DNA of 64,000 nt from Mesorhizobium muleiense (GCF_900099905.1 NZ_FNEE01000024.1:20367-84366); one strand, 5' to 3'; counted from the stretch's first letter, positions 52,872 to 61,536 are shown. Numbers and translations: made by a program. The notes: a model not told the origin generated them from the letters alone.

Positions 52872-54227
52872 ATGACGAACGACGACGCAGCGCCGGTCAT
52901 CTTGGTCGATGACGACAGCGATCTCCTCAAGGCCACCGCGCAGACGCTGGAGCTTGCCGGCTTTTCGGTCTCGGCTTTTTCGGTGGCGGCCGAGGCGCTG
53001 GCCAGGCTCGACACCGGTTTTGCCGGCGTGGTCGTGTCGGATATCCGCATGCCTGAGATTGACGGCTTGCAGCTTTTCAACCGCATCCTGCGGCTGGACC
53101 CGGACATTCCGGTCATCCTCGTCACCGGGCATGGCGACATCGCGGTTGCCGTCAAGGCGATCAAGGACGGTGCCTACGACTTCATCACCAAACCCTTCGC
53201 CGCCGACCGACTGGTGCAGAGCGTGCGCCGCGCCGCGGAAAAGCGCCGTCTGGTGATGGAGAACCGCGCCTTGCGCGAGGCGGCCGGAGAGGCGCAGGAC
53301 GGCCTGCCGCTGATAGGCCAGACGCCGGCGATGGAAAGGCTGCGCCGCACGCTGCGCCAGATCGCCGACACCGATGTCGATGTGCTGGTGACCGGCGAGA
53401 CCGGCTCCGGCAAGGAAGTGGTGGCCAGCCTTTTGCATCGCTGGAGTCGCCGCGCCAAGGGCAATTTCGTCGCGCTGAATTGCGGCACGCTGCCCGAGAC
53501 GGTCATCGAGAGCGAATTGTTCGGCCACGAGGCCGGCGCCTTCACCGGGGCGCAGAAGAAGCGGATCGGCCGTATCGAGCACGCCAGCGGCGGCACGCTG
53601 TTCCTCGACGAGATCGAAAGCATGCCGGTCTCGACACAGGTGCAGATGCTGCGCGTGCTGGAAATGCGCGAGGTCACCCCGCTCGGCACCAACGAAATGC
53701 GGCCGGTCGACCTGCGCGTCGTTGCGGCCGCCAAGGTCGATCTCGGCGATCCGCGCCAGCGCGGCGCTTTCCGCGAGGATCTCTATTACCGGCTCAACGT
53801 GGTGACGATCTCCATTCCGCCGCTGCGCGAGCGCCGCGACGACGTCGCCCTGCTGTTCTTCTACTTCGCCGAGCGCGCCGCCGCCCGCTTCCGGCGTCCG
53901 CTGCCGGCGGTGCCGGCCGCGGTGCATCGCCATCTCAGGGAGCATGACTGGCCTGGCAATGTACGCGAGCTCGCGCATTTCGCCGAACGCTTCGTGCTTG
54001 GACTGGAGGAAGACGCAGGAGTGGCATCCCCTGCCCCAGCCCAGCCGGATGCCGCCATGAAACTGCCGGAACGGCTGGAGCGCTACGAGGCCGACATCAT
54101 CCGCGAGACGCTTAACCGCAACGAGGGCGACGTCAGGCGCACGATCGAAGCGCTGGGGATTCCGCGCAAGACCTTTTATGACAAGCTGCAGCGCCACGGC
54201 ATCGTGCGCAGCGAGTTTTCGAGGTAG
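52872..54227 (+). CDS. dctD: Sigma-54-dependent response regulator DctD
   Basis: This 451-residue protein starts at ATG 52872. The receiver domain (1-125) has acidic residues DDD at 13-15, phospho-acceptor Asp57 in VVVSDIRMPE, and Lys108 in FITKPF. The AAA+ domain has GETGSGKE (175-182), the sigma-54 contact loop GAFTGA (222-227) and GGTLFLDEIESM. The C-terminal helix-turn-helix is DVRRTIEALGIPRKTFYDKL. It activates dctA from the sites at 50941-50992. All functional residues appear intact. Confidence 0.96.
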   Translation: MTNDDAAPVILVDDDSDLLKATAQTLELAGFSVSAFSVAAEALARLDTGFAGVVVSDIRMPEIDGLQLFNRILRLDPDIPVILVTGHGDIAVAVKAIKDGAYDFITKPFAADRLVQSVRRAAEKRRLVMENRALREAAGEAQDGLPLIGQTPAMERLRRTLRQIADTDVDVLVTGETGSGKEVVASLLHRWSRRAKGNFVALNCGTLPETVIESELFGHEAGAFTGAQKKRIGRIEHASGGTLFLDEIESMPVSTQVQMLRVLEMREVTPLGTNEMRPVDLRVVAAAKVDLGDPRQRGAFREDLYYRLNVVTISIPPLRERRDDVALLFFYFAERAAARFRRPLPAVPAAVHRHLREHDWPGNVRELAHFAERFVLGLEEDAGVASPAPAQPDAAMKLPERLERYEADIIRETLNRNEGDVRRTIEALGIPRKTFYDKLQRHGIVRSEFSR

Positions 54228-54304
54228 AGGGGCCAACAGGCTAGGGCTGCCCTCATCTGCCCTGCTTCCAGCGCTGGTGGTTGGCGAAAGCCGAAGCGGC
54301 ATCC

Positions 54305-54478
54305 AATCTCCCCCCTTGCGGGGGAGATGCCTGGCAAGGCAGAGGGGGGTGCTGTCCCTCCGACCTGCCATGCCCTTAGGCTGTTTCCGGTTGAGAATGG
54401 CTGAAGTCGAGGTTGGTGATCCTTCCCACCCCCCTCTGTCCTGCCGGACATCTCCCCCGCAAGGGGGGAGATCGGCAG
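54305..54478. repeat. Intergenic inverted-repeat element, member C
   Basis: Halves at 54305-54350 and 54428-54478 are inverted relatives: CTCCCCCCTTGCGGGGGAG with GCAGAGGGGGGT, and CCCCCCTCTGTCCTGCCGG with CTCCCCCGCAAGGGGGGAG. Flanking TTGGCGAAAGC (54280) and TCGGCAGCTTCGCCGA (54471) also match member B. It lies in the 421-base gap between dctD and the BKACE gene, which otherwise holds no recognisable feature. Confidence 0.87.
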
Positions 54479-54648
54479 CTTCGCCGATGGCGCTACGCTG
54501 AAAGCCTTAAGGTAAGGCTGCGGCAGGGGGATGAGGGGCAGCGCCAACATCTGCAAACGTCCCTCCCGCAGCAACTCTCCTGACGCGAACCGATTCCGGT
54601 TTTCGCCATCCTACGCTACACTTGGTCCACTTCAACCGGACCACTCTC

Positions 54649-55374
54649 ATGATTGTCCAGACCTGCATCAATGGCGCGCGCAGCGCCGATTTCCATCCGC
54701 AGCTGCCGCTTGACGCGGACGCCATGGCGCGTGACGGCGCGTCCTGCGTGGCCGCCGGTGCGGCCGAGCTGCATGTCCATGCACGCGGGCTCGACGGCCG
54801 CGAAAACCTTGCCCCGGCGACGATGGACCGTACCATCCTGACGCTGCGCCGAGCCTGCCCGGGCACGCTGATCGGCGTGTCGACCGGCGCCTGGATCGAG
54901 AATGATGACGAGCGGACGCTTGCGGCGATCGCCGGCTGGAGCGAGCTGCCTGACTACGCCTCGGTCAATCTGAGCGAGAAAGCAGCGCCCGAAGTCATGC
55001 AAAGCCTGCGGCAGCGCGGCATCGGCATCGAGGCCGGGCTCGCCTCCGTCGCTGATGCCGAGCGCCTGGTCCGCCTCGACCATGGCAACCAGGTGCTGCG
55101 CATCCTGATCGAGATTTCCGAGCAGGCGCTGGACGCGGCGCTGGAAGCCTGCGACGGCATCGCGGCGGTGCTCGACCGCGCCGGACTGCGTCGCGCCATC
55201 CTGCTGCACGGTGCCGACGCCACGGTGTGGCCGTTCGTGCACCGGGCGGCGGAGCGCAACTGGTCGACGCGCGTCGGGCTGGAAGACGGCAAGGCGCTTC
55301 CGGACGGCACTACGGCATCAGGCAATGCCGCACTGACCGCTGCTGCGGTTGCGATCTTCCGCGCCGGTCGTTGA
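54649..55374 (+). CDS. BKACE family (3-keto-5-aminohexanoate cleavage-like) protein, short form
   Basis: The protein has 241 residues from ATG 54649 (MIVQTCINGARSADFHPQLP); a TTG at 54622 is the only upstream option. The TIM-barrel has the zinc motif AELHVHARGLDGRE, then IGVSTGAWI and GIEAGLASVADAERLV. It ends STRVGLEDGKALPDGTTASG. The family condenses beta-keto acids with acetyl-CoA to give CoA thioesters. At 241 residues it is shorter than the usual 270-310, and the common G-x-E-D-N motif is GLEDGK here, so the activity may differ. Confidence 0.78.
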   Translation: MIVQTCINGARSADFHPQLPLDADAMARDGASCVAAGAAELHVHARGLDGRENLAPATMDRTILTLRRACPGTLIGVSTGAWIENDDERTLAAIAGWSELPDYASVNLSEKAAPEVMQSLRQRGIGIEAGLASVADAERLVRLDHGNQVLRILIEISEQALDAALEACDGIAAVLDRAGLRRAILLHGADATVWPFVHRAAERNWSTRVGLEDGKALPDGTTASGNAALTAAAVAIFRAGR

Positions 55375-55424
55375 TTCATCCCGTCGGCTTCGGGCGCCTT
55401 GCCCGATCTTCTCGGGACGCTGCG

Positions 55425-56255
55425 TCAGGCCACGTCCCGCAAAGTCGAACGCGGCGTCGCCGATTTCGCGGTTGCGCGATCCTCGTGAAGCGCGAACCCT
55501 GCTGCGCCCGGGTCGCCCAGCTCAGAGCGGAGCTGCATGCTCGGGATGTGGTAGTCGCCGCCATTCTGCTGCCGGTAGGGAATGGGCCGGGTTGTCTCAA
55601 GCGTCCGCATCCTTTCGCGCAGGCGCTCCGCGACAGGCTCGAAATCGGCCTCGCCAAAACGATCCACTCTGTAGACGACGAACGGCGGAAGCACGTCGTA
55701 GCCCGGATAGTAAAGGATCCCGTGATTGATCGGGAACAGCAGGTCGTCGATCGGGCCGTTGACGCCGCGGGCGGAGTAATGCTCCTCCCAGCCGCCGGCG
55801 GTCACGATCAGCATCGCGCGCTTGCCGGCGAGCGTTCCCTCGCCAAAGCGGTCACCCCACCGCTTGTCGCTATGCTCGCCGACACCATAGGCGAAGCCGT
55901 AGGCGTACACCCGATCGACCCAGCCCTTGAGGATTGCCGGCATGGCGTACCACCACAGCGGGAACTGGAGGATCAGCGTGTCGGCCCACAGCAGCTTGTC
56001 GATCTCTGCTTTAATATCTTCGGTTAGCGTGTTGGTCGCAAAAGCTTTTTTGGATGCTACAGCCGGCAGGAAGCGTTCTTCGGGCGGCCACGACGGAAAG
56101 TCGGCACGGTCCACCTCGGATTTCCAGCCATCGGCATAGAGGTCCGATATCAGCACTTCATGGCCCTGGGCCTCGAGTTCCCTGATGGCGACGTCACGCA
56201 GTGCTCCGTTGAGCGAACGCGGTTCAGGATGAGCAAAAACAAGCAGGACTTTCAT
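55425..56255 (-). CDS. NAD(P)H:quinone oxidoreductase-like flavoprotein (NQO1/MdaB family)
   Basis: This 276-residue protein starts at ATG 56255 (MKVLLVFAHPEPRSLNGALR). It has a flavodoxin-like fold: FMN/FAD phosphate loop AHPEPRSLN, then WADTLILQFPLWWYAMPAIL and GWVDRVYAYGFAYG, and AMLIVTAGGWEEHYSARG. The family performs two-electron reduction of quinones, protecting against redox stress. The last 40 residues (after NGGDYHIPSMQL) are an extension of low complexity. It is divergent from the LysR gene at 56348, which probably controls it. Confidence 0.87.
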   Translation of the reverse strand: MKVLLVFAHPEPRSLNGALRDVAIRELEAQGHEVLISDLYADGWKSEVDRADFPSWPPEERFLPAVASKKAFATNTLTEDIKAEIDKLLWADTLILQFPLWWYAMPAILKGWVDRVYAYGFAYGVGEHSDKRWGDRFGEGTLAGKRAMLIVTAGGWEEHYSARGVNGPIDDLLFPINHGILYYPGYDVLPPFVVYRVDRFGEADFEPVAERLRERMRTLETTRPIPYRQQNGGDYHIPSMQLRSELGDPGAAGFALHEDRATAKSATPRSTLRDVA

Positions 56256-56316
56256 GGGGCCACTCCGATGAAGGATGATGGCACTGAAGGTAGCTAGGCC
56301 AGAGATGATCCGCTAC

Positions 56317-56336
56317 ATCTTAGCAATGCATAAGAT
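56317..56336. promoter_or_regulatory. Palindrome ATCTTA-N8-TAAGAT, likely LysR operator
   Basis: Perfect 6-base arms (56317-56322 and 56331-56336) lie in the 92-base gap between the quinone reductase-like gene and the LysR gene, 12 bases before the LysR start. The size and T...A ends fit the LysR-type binding pattern. Binding is inferred. Confidence 0.6.
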
Positions 56337-56347
56337 TATGCCGAATA

Positions 56348-57271
56348 ATGGATAGATCAGATGTGACCCTCGAGCGCATGCGCACCTTCGTTCGCGTCGC
56401 CGAGCGCGGCAGCCTCTCGGCGGTGGCGCGCGAGCTCGGGATTGGGCAGTCGACGGTCACGCGGCATGTGCGCGAGCTCGAAGACGCCGTCGGGGTGCCC
56501 TTGCTCAGCAGGACCACCCGGCGTGTCACGATGACCGATGAAGGCAGCCGTTACTATGCCGACAGCGTCCAGATCCTGCGCCTCGTCGAGCAGGCCGGCG
56601 ACGAGGCACGGGGCACGCGCGGCACGTTGGCCGGCACGATCCGGATATCCTGCACGGCGGCGCTCGGGGTCTTGCACGTCAGCCGGCTGATCTTCGCCTT
56701 TCAGGACCGCTATCCCGACATCGGTGTCGATCTCAGCCTCACCGACGAGCGCATCGACCTTGTGCGGGAGGGCGTCGACATCGCGCTTCGCCTCGGTCCG
56801 CTCACCGACAGCTCGATGAAACTGCGGGCGCTCGGCCAGTCCCGGCGTCTGCTGGTGGCGGCACCGGCCTATCTGGTGGCGCGGGGCAGACCGGCTATCC
56901 CACAGGACCTGCCTGGCCACGAAGGCATCCGGATGTCGAACATCGCGGGAAGCGACACGCTCGCCCTGGAGGGGCCGGGCGGCGAACGCCACGCGGTGCC
57001 TTTTGAAGGCCGGTTTCGGGTCGACCATGGGCTTGCCGTGCGCGAAGCCCTCGTCGCCGGGCGCGGTATTGCACCTGCCCATCACTGGCTTGTCGACGAT
57101 CTCCTCGCCGCCGGCCGGCTGGAAGTGATCCTGCCGGACTACGCCCCGCCTCCCATTCCGCTGAGCATGCTGATCGTCCCGGAGCGCGCCGGCATTGCCA
57201 GGGTCCGGCTGCTGGTCGATTTTCTCGCCGAGCGGATCGGCGGCATTCCAGGGATCGAGAAACCGCGTTAG
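56348..57271 (+). CDS. LysR family transcription regulator
   Basis: This 307-residue protein starts at ATG 56348 (MDRSDVTLERMRTFVRVAER). Helix-turn-helix: LSAVARELGIGQSTVTRHVR. The effector domain contains GTIRISCTAALGVLHVSRL, DERIDLVREGVDIALRLG and GLAVREALVAGRGIAPAHHW. It belongs to the CrgA-like subgroup that often sits opposite a quinone reductase or similar gene. A perfect palindrome lies just upstream of its start. Confidence 0.88.
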   Translation: MDRSDVTLERMRTFVRVAERGSLSAVARELGIGQSTVTRHVRELEDAVGVPLLSRTTRRVTMTDEGSRYYADSVQILRLVEQAGDEARGTRGTLAGTIRISCTAALGVLHVSRLIFAFQDRYPDIGVDLSLTDERIDLVREGVDIALRLGPLTDSSMKLRALGQSRRLLVAAPAYLVARGRPAIPQDLPGHEGIRMSNIAGSDTLALEGPGGERHAVPFEGRFRVDHGLAVREALVAGRGIAPAHHWLVDDLLAAGRLEVILPDYAPPPIPLSMLIVPERAGIARVRLLVDFLAERIGGIPGIEKPR

Positions 57272-57439
57272 TCGGCATGCCCTCGGTCGGCTGCGGCTGG
57301 CAAAACCCTTCTGTCTTCCAGGATGCGGCCTTGTTGACAGCGCCGAACGCTCTTGCGATTTAAAAAGATACACCCTAAGCTGTTTTCATATCAGAAAGAA
57401 AATTCGATAAATTCTTTCCATTTATGAAAGCCTGAGTTT

Positions 57440-57991
57440 TTGCGGGAACATCTCGATCAGACCGACCGGCGACTGGTCAAGCTGCTGTCGCAGGATGCGC
57501 AGCTTGGCGTCAATCGCCTCGCCGAGAAGATGGCCGTCTCGGTGCCCACGGTGCGCATGCGGCTGCGCAACCTGCTTGACCGCAACCTGCTCAAGATCGT
57601 CGGGCTGCTCAACCTGACCGAGCGCCCAGAATTGATCTCGGCGATCGTCGGCATCAATGCGCAGGGGCGCGGCCGCGCCCGGGAACTGGCGCAGCGCATT
57701 GCCGAACTGCCTTTCGTGAACTCGGCCTCCGTCGTCACCGGACGCTTCGACATCATCGTCGACGTGACGGTGGCCGGCGATGTCGCCGATCTCTATCGCG
57801 TCACCAGCGAGCTGATCCCCGGCGCCGGCGAGCCAGGCGAAGTCGTGCGCAGCGAGACGTTCGTCGTCATGGCCTCCTGCAACAAATGGGTCAGCCTGCC
57901 GGAAGGCTGCTGGTCGGACGAGAGCAAGCGCGACGAAACTGGGCGCGACGAAACTGGGCGCGACGAAACTGGGCGAAAGGAAATACCATGA
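57440..57991 (+). CDS. Lrp/AsnC family regulator with repeat-bearing tail
   Basis: The protein has 183 residues from TTG 57440 (REHLDQTDRRLVKLLSQDAQ); a nearby ATG at 57424 meets a stop at once, so TTG is preferred though its ribosome site is weak. The helix-turn-helix is LAEKMAVSVPTVRMRLRN, and the RAM domain is SASVVTGRFDIIVDVTVA. The tail holds three RDETG units in a row, encoded by 15-base repeats, which is unusual for Lrp proteins. The stop overlaps the ATG of the next gene (ATGA), so it is the first gene of the operon running to 62294. Confidence 0.82.
   Translation: MREHLDQTDRRLVKLLSQDAQLGVNRLAEKMAVSVPTVRMRLRNLLDRNLLKIVGLLNLTERPELISAIVGINAQGRGRARELAQRIAELPFVNSASVVTGRFDIIVDVTVAGDVADLYRVTSELIPGAGEPGEVVRSETFVVMASCNKWVSLPEGCWSDESKRDETGRDETGRDETGRKEIP
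57929..57975 (+). repeat. Three 15-bp tandem repeats in an Lrp-type gene
   Basis: The unit GCGCGACGAAACTGG occurs three times in succession. It encodes RDETG three times near the C-terminus and lies just upstream of the ribosome site of the next gene. The unit length is a multiple of three, so copy-number changes would keep the frame. Confidence 0.93.
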
Positions 57992-59151
57992 AGATCGCGG
58001 TTCTCGGCGGCCTCGGCCTGCAAGGCCGGGCGGCGATCGCCGATCTCATCGCCAGCGCCGGTGTCGAAGAGGTCGTCTGCGTCGATACCGCCCGGGATGG
58101 CGCAGCCCGGCTTGGCGGCCTGACTGACCTTGCCCGCGTGCGTTTCGTCGTGCCCGAAGGCGCGATCGCCCCTGTGTTGGCGAATGTGCTGGCGGGTGTC
58201 GACGCCGCCATCGATCTGTTGCCGCAGCCGCTGATGCGCGAGGCGGTGCAGGCCGCGATCGCGACGCGCACGCCGCTGGTCACCACCAATTACGGCAAGA
58301 CGATCGCCGACCTTGCCCCGGCGGCGGAAGCGGCCGGCGTTTCGATCATGACCGAATGCGGGCTCGACCCCGGCATCGACCTTGTGCTCTACGCGCGCGC
58401 CGCAAGGCAGTTCGACGCCATCACCGCGATCGATTCCTATTGCGGCGGTATCCCCGAGCCGAAGGCGATGGCCAAGCCGCTGTGCTACAAGGTGAGCTGG
58501 AATTTTGACATGGTTCTGATGAGCCAGAACCGCGACAGCGTGCTGGTCGAGAACGGCAAGCGGGTCGATGTGCCGGCCGGCCAGCAACATGAAAATCGCT
58601 TTATCCACGAGATCGAGGTCGCGGGGCTCGGCAGGCTGGAAGCCTTCCCCAATGGCGATGCGCCGCATTATGCCGGCATGCTTGCCGCCGCCAAGGGGCT
58701 GCAGCGCTCCGGCCGCTATTCGCTGCGCTGGCCGGGTTGGTCGGCGTTCTGGGCGCCGCTGAAGGAGCTTGGCTTCCTTTCCGAAGACAAGGTGCCCGGC
58801 GTTGGCGCCAGCCCACGCGAATTTCTCGGCCGGCTGCTCGGCCCGCAACTGCAATACGGCGCCGACGAGAAGGACCTGTGCGTGATGCGCAATGTCTTTG
58901 CCGGCACCCAGCATGGCCGCCGCAAGACGGTGATGTCGGACCTGATCATCGAACGCGACCTCACCTCCGGCCTGTTCGGCATGAGCCTCGGCGTCGGCTA
59001 TCCCGCCAGCATCGTGGCGCAGATGCTGGCGCGGGGCGAAATTACCGAGCCCGGCCTGCTCAACCCGCTGCTGCATGTGCCGGACGGCCGCTTTCTCGAT
59101 GAACTGGCCAGACGCGGTATACGCGTATCCGAAACGATCGACTGGGACTGA
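57988..59151 (+). CDS. Saccharopine dehydrogenase-like NAD(P)-binding protein
   Basis: This 387-residue protein starts at ATG 57988 (AAGGA upstream), overlapping the Lrp stop by four bases. The N-terminal Rossmann fold has MKIAVLGGLGLQGRAAIADL. CGLDPGIDLVLYARAA and YCGGIPEPKAMAKPLCYK follow in the catalytic domain; these blocks are typical of lysine 6-dehydrogenase/saccharopine dehydrogenase-type proteins. It probably oxidises or reduces an amino or imino acid. It is coupled to an amino-acid-sensing regulator and followed by a polar amino acid ABC importer. The substrate may be lysine-like or opine-like; not settled. Confidence 0.85.
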   Translation: MKIAVLGGLGLQGRAAIADLIASAGVEEVVCVDTARDGAARLGGLTDLARVRFVVPEGAIAPVLANVLAGVDAAIDLLPQPLMREAVQAAIATRTPLVTTNYGKTIADLAPAAEAAGVSIMTECGLDPGIDLVLYARAARQFDAITAIDSYCGGIPEPKAMAKPLCYKVSWNFDMVLMSQNRDSVLVENGKRVDVPAGQQHENRFIHEIEVAGLGRLEAFPNGDAPHYAGMLAAAKGLQRSGRYSLRWPGWSAFWAPLKELGFLSEDKVPGVGASPREFLGRLLGPQLQYGADEKDLCVMRNVFAGTQHGRRKTVMSDLIIERDLTSGLFGMSLGVGYPASIVAQMLARGEITEPGLLNPLLHVPDGRFLDELARRGIRVSETIDWD

Positions 59152-59264
59152 AGGATTTTCGAACGGTGGTCGCCGCCGGCAACGGCGCTGCCGCTCAAAA
59201 AAGCACCCCCAAGGGGTGGGACAACAAAGCGAAAATAACAAACGACAACAAGGAGGAATGCCCA

Positions 59265-60053
59265 ATGACGATTGCCAAGCTTTTCATCGCAGGCCTTGCG
59301 CTCGCCGGCCTCACTGCCGCGGCCAGTGCCGGAACGCTCGACGAGATCACCAAGCGCGGCGAATTGCGCGTTGCCGTGCAGACGCAGGGACCGCCCTTCT
59401 CGCTGGTCGGTGCTGCCGGCGAGCGCACCGGCAGTTCGGTCGAGCTTGCCGAACTGATGGCCAAGGAAATGGGCGTCAAGATCACCTTTTTGGATTTCGA
59501 TTGGGACGGCCTGATCCCGGCGCTGCTGTCGGGCAAGGCCGATCTTCTGGTCGCCGACATGACGCCGACGCTGGCGCGGGCGATGAAGGTCGCCTTCACC
59601 AAGCCCTATATGTACACGGGCAGCACCGTCTTCACCAAGGCCGACGGCAAGTTCAAGTCCACCGAGGATTGCAAGGCCAAGGGCACCAAGATCGCCGTGC
59701 TGCTCGGCGCCACCGGCGAGAAGGAGGCCAAGAAGGCTTTCCCGGACGGCGACATCAAGAGCTACAAGGGCGGCGGCCCGCTGCTGCTTGACGCCGTCAA
59801 CAACGGCCAGGCCGATTGCGGCGTCAACGACGTCTCGGCGGTCAAGGGCCAGTCGACCGCCTACCCGGCCGGCAGCTTCACCATCATGCCGGAGATGCTG
59901 TCGAAGGAGCCGCTGGCCTTCGCCACGCGCTATGACGAGCAGGACCTGCTGACCTGGATGAACCTGTTCCTCGACCAGGTCAGCCTCGACGGCCGCCTGC
60001 AGAAGAACCTCGACTACTGGGTCAATTCCGACGACTGGAAGAAGGATCACTGA
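59265..60053 (+). CDS. Polar amino acid ABC binding protein
   Basis: This 262-residue protein starts at ATG 59265 after AGGAGGAATGCCCA; the ATG inside that string is out of frame. Sec signal: residues 1-22 (LFIAGLALAGLTAAASA). The mature protein is a family-3 solute-binding protein: TLDEITKRGELRVAVQTQGP, DWDGLIPALLSGKADLLVAD, MTPTLARAMKVAFTKPY. A short hairpin CACCCC/GGGGTG (59204-59218), preceded by six A's, lies in the 113-base gap from the dehydrogenase gene. It serves the two permeases and ATPase that follow. Confidence 0.9.
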   Translation: MTIAKLFIAGLALAGLTAAASAGTLDEITKRGELRVAVQTQGPPFSLVGAAGERTGSSVELAELMAKEMGVKITFLDFDWDGLIPALLSGKADLLVADMTPTLARAMKVAFTKPYMYTGSTVFTKADGKFKSTEDCKAKGTKIAVLLGATGEKEAKKAFPDGDIKSYKGGGPLLLDAVNNGQADCGVNDVSAVKGQSTAYPAGSFTIMPEMLSKEPLAFATRYDEQDLLTWMNLFLDQVSLDGRLQKNLDYWVNSDDWKKDH

Positions 60054-60180
60054 GTAGTGAGTAGTGAGTAGTGAATAGTGAATAGTGAGTAGTAAATCGC
60101 TACTCGCTACTCGCTATTCGCTAATCCCTATTCACCATTCACTAATCCCTATTCACTATTCACTATTCACTATTCACCAT
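60052..60180. repeat. Heptamer repeat tract forming a long hairpin
   Basis: The left half consists of imperfect units of GTGAGTA/GTGAATA. The right half consists of ATTCACT/CTATTCA-type units and is its inverted complement, with a turn near 60105-60115. The tract fills nearly all of the 140 bases between the binding protein stop and the first permease ATG. In mRNA it could form a long stem, stabilising the binding-protein message or lowering permease expression. Such tracts are prone to copy-number change. Confidence 0.88.
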
Positions 60181-60193
60181 TCACCGCCGCACC

Positions 60194-60865
60194 ATGCTCG
60201 AAAATTTCAGCTTCCGCACCATCGTCGAATATCTGCCCCTGTTCGGGCAGGGCCTCGTCACGACCGTGTGGCTGTCTGTCCTCGCCTTTGCCGGCGCGCT
60301 CGCCGTCGGCATCGTGCTCGCCGCCATGAACCTGCAGCGCGGCTGGCTGTTTCGCATCCCGGCCAAGGCCTATATCGACGCGGTGCGCGCCACGCCCTTG
60401 CTGGCGCAACTGTATTTCCTCTATTTCGGGCTGCCGCGGCTCGGCATCATCCTGCCTGAGCTCGTCGTCGGCATCCTTGCTTTGTCGCTGAACAGCGGCG
60501 CCTATGTCGCCGAGATCATCCGCGCCGGCATCCTGTCGATCCCGCGCGGCCAGGTCGAGGCCGGCGTCGCCTCGGGGATGACCTATGTCCAGCGCATGCG
60601 CTTCGTCATCCTGCCGCAGGCGTTCAAGGTGACGATCCCGCCGCTGCTCGGCCAGGCGATCGTGCTGGTCAAGGATTCCGCTCTGCTGTCGCTGATCGCG
60701 GTCGCCGAATTGACGCGCGCCGGACAATTGCTCGCCTCCGACCGCTTCATGCCGGCGGAAGGTTTCATCACCATCGCCGCCTTCTACCTGCTGCTCTATT
60801 ACGGGCTGAAGGGACTGGCGGCGCTGTCCGGGCGCTGGCTCGGCCTGGCGGGGGTACGGACATGA
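60194..60865 (+). CDS. Polar amino acid ABC permease (His/Glu/Gln/Arg/opine family)
   Basis: This 223-residue protein starts at ATG 60194 (MLENFSFRTIVEYLPLFGQG), just beyond the heptamer tract, with no strong ribosome site. It has five helices and the family loop EAGVASGMTYVQRMRFVILP. The stop overlaps the next ATG (ATGA). It forms the membrane pore with the permease at 60862. Confidence 0.92.
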   Translation: MLENFSFRTIVEYLPLFGQGLVTTVWLSVLAFAGALAVGIVLAAMNLQRGWLFRIPAKAYIDAVRATPLLAQLYFLYFGLPRLGIILPELVVGILALSLNSGAYVAEIIRAGILSIPRGQVEAGVASGMTYVQRMRFVILPQAFKVTIPPLLGQAIVLVKDSALLSLIAVAELTRAGQLLASDRFMPAEGFITIAAFYLLLYYGLKGLAALSGRWLGLAGVRT

Positions 60866-61536
60866 TCTGGCAGCAGCTGCAAAGCCTCGCCGGCAGCTAT
60901 CCCCTCGCCTTGCGCGGCCTCGGCATGACCGTGATGCTGTCGCTGGTCAGCCTGGTGCTGGGCACGTTGATCGGCTTTGGCCTCGGCATCCTGCGGACCG
61001 GCGGCAACCGGCTGATCAGCGGTGCGATCGGCGCCTGGGTCGACCTGATCCGCGGCACGCCGTTCCTGGTGCAGATCTTCCTGATCTTCTTCATCCTGCC
61101 GGAACTCGGCGTCGAGCTGGACGCCTTCACTGCCGGCATCATCGCCCTGACCAATCTGGCCGCCTGCTTCATCTGCGAGATCGTCGTCGCCGGCATCCGC
61201 TCGGTGCCGACCGGCCAGGTCGAGGCGGCGCTGGCGTCCGGCCTGTCGCGCTGGCAGCGCATGCGCCAGGTGGTGCTGCCGCAGGCGATGCGGATCGTGC
61301 TGCCGCCGCTGGTCGGACAATATGTGCTGCTGATCAAGGATTCCTCCGTCGTTTCGGCTATCGGGCTCACCGACCTCACCCGCGTCGGCTGGCTGGTGGT
61401 GCAGCGTGTGCCCAACGGCCTCCTCGTCTTCTTCCTCGTCGGCGTCGGCTATTTCATCGTCTGTTATCCGCTGATCCTGCTGGCGCGCCGGCTTGAGCAG
61501 CGCATGGGTGCGGCCCATGGCGAGGTGCAGATATGA
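60862..61536 (+). CDS. Polar amino acid ABC permease (His/Glu/Gln/Arg/opine family)
   Basis: This 224-residue protein has five helices and the EAA-type loop EAALASGLSRWQRMRQVVLP. It starts at ATG 60862, overlapping the previous gene's stop, and its own stop overlaps the ATPase start. It is a partner of the permease at 60194. The strict coupling of three genes by 4-base overlaps suggests balanced synthesis of the complex. Confidence 0.92.
   Translation: MIWQQLQSLAGSYPLALRGLGMTVMLSLVSLVLGTLIGFGLGILRTGGNRLISGAIGAWVDLIRGTPFLVQIFLIFFILPELGVELDAFTAGIIALTNLAACFICEIVVAGIRSVPTGQVEAALASGLSRWQRMRQVVLPQAMRIVLPPLVGQYVLLIKDSSVVSAIGLTDLTRVGWLVVQRVPNGLLVFFLVGVGYFIVCYPLILLARRLEQRMGAAHGEVQI

Noticed and set aside
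60052..60180. CRISPR or attachment site at the short repeat tract
   Set aside because: Units are 7 bases without spacers, and the tract is self-complementary; no integrase gene is nearby.
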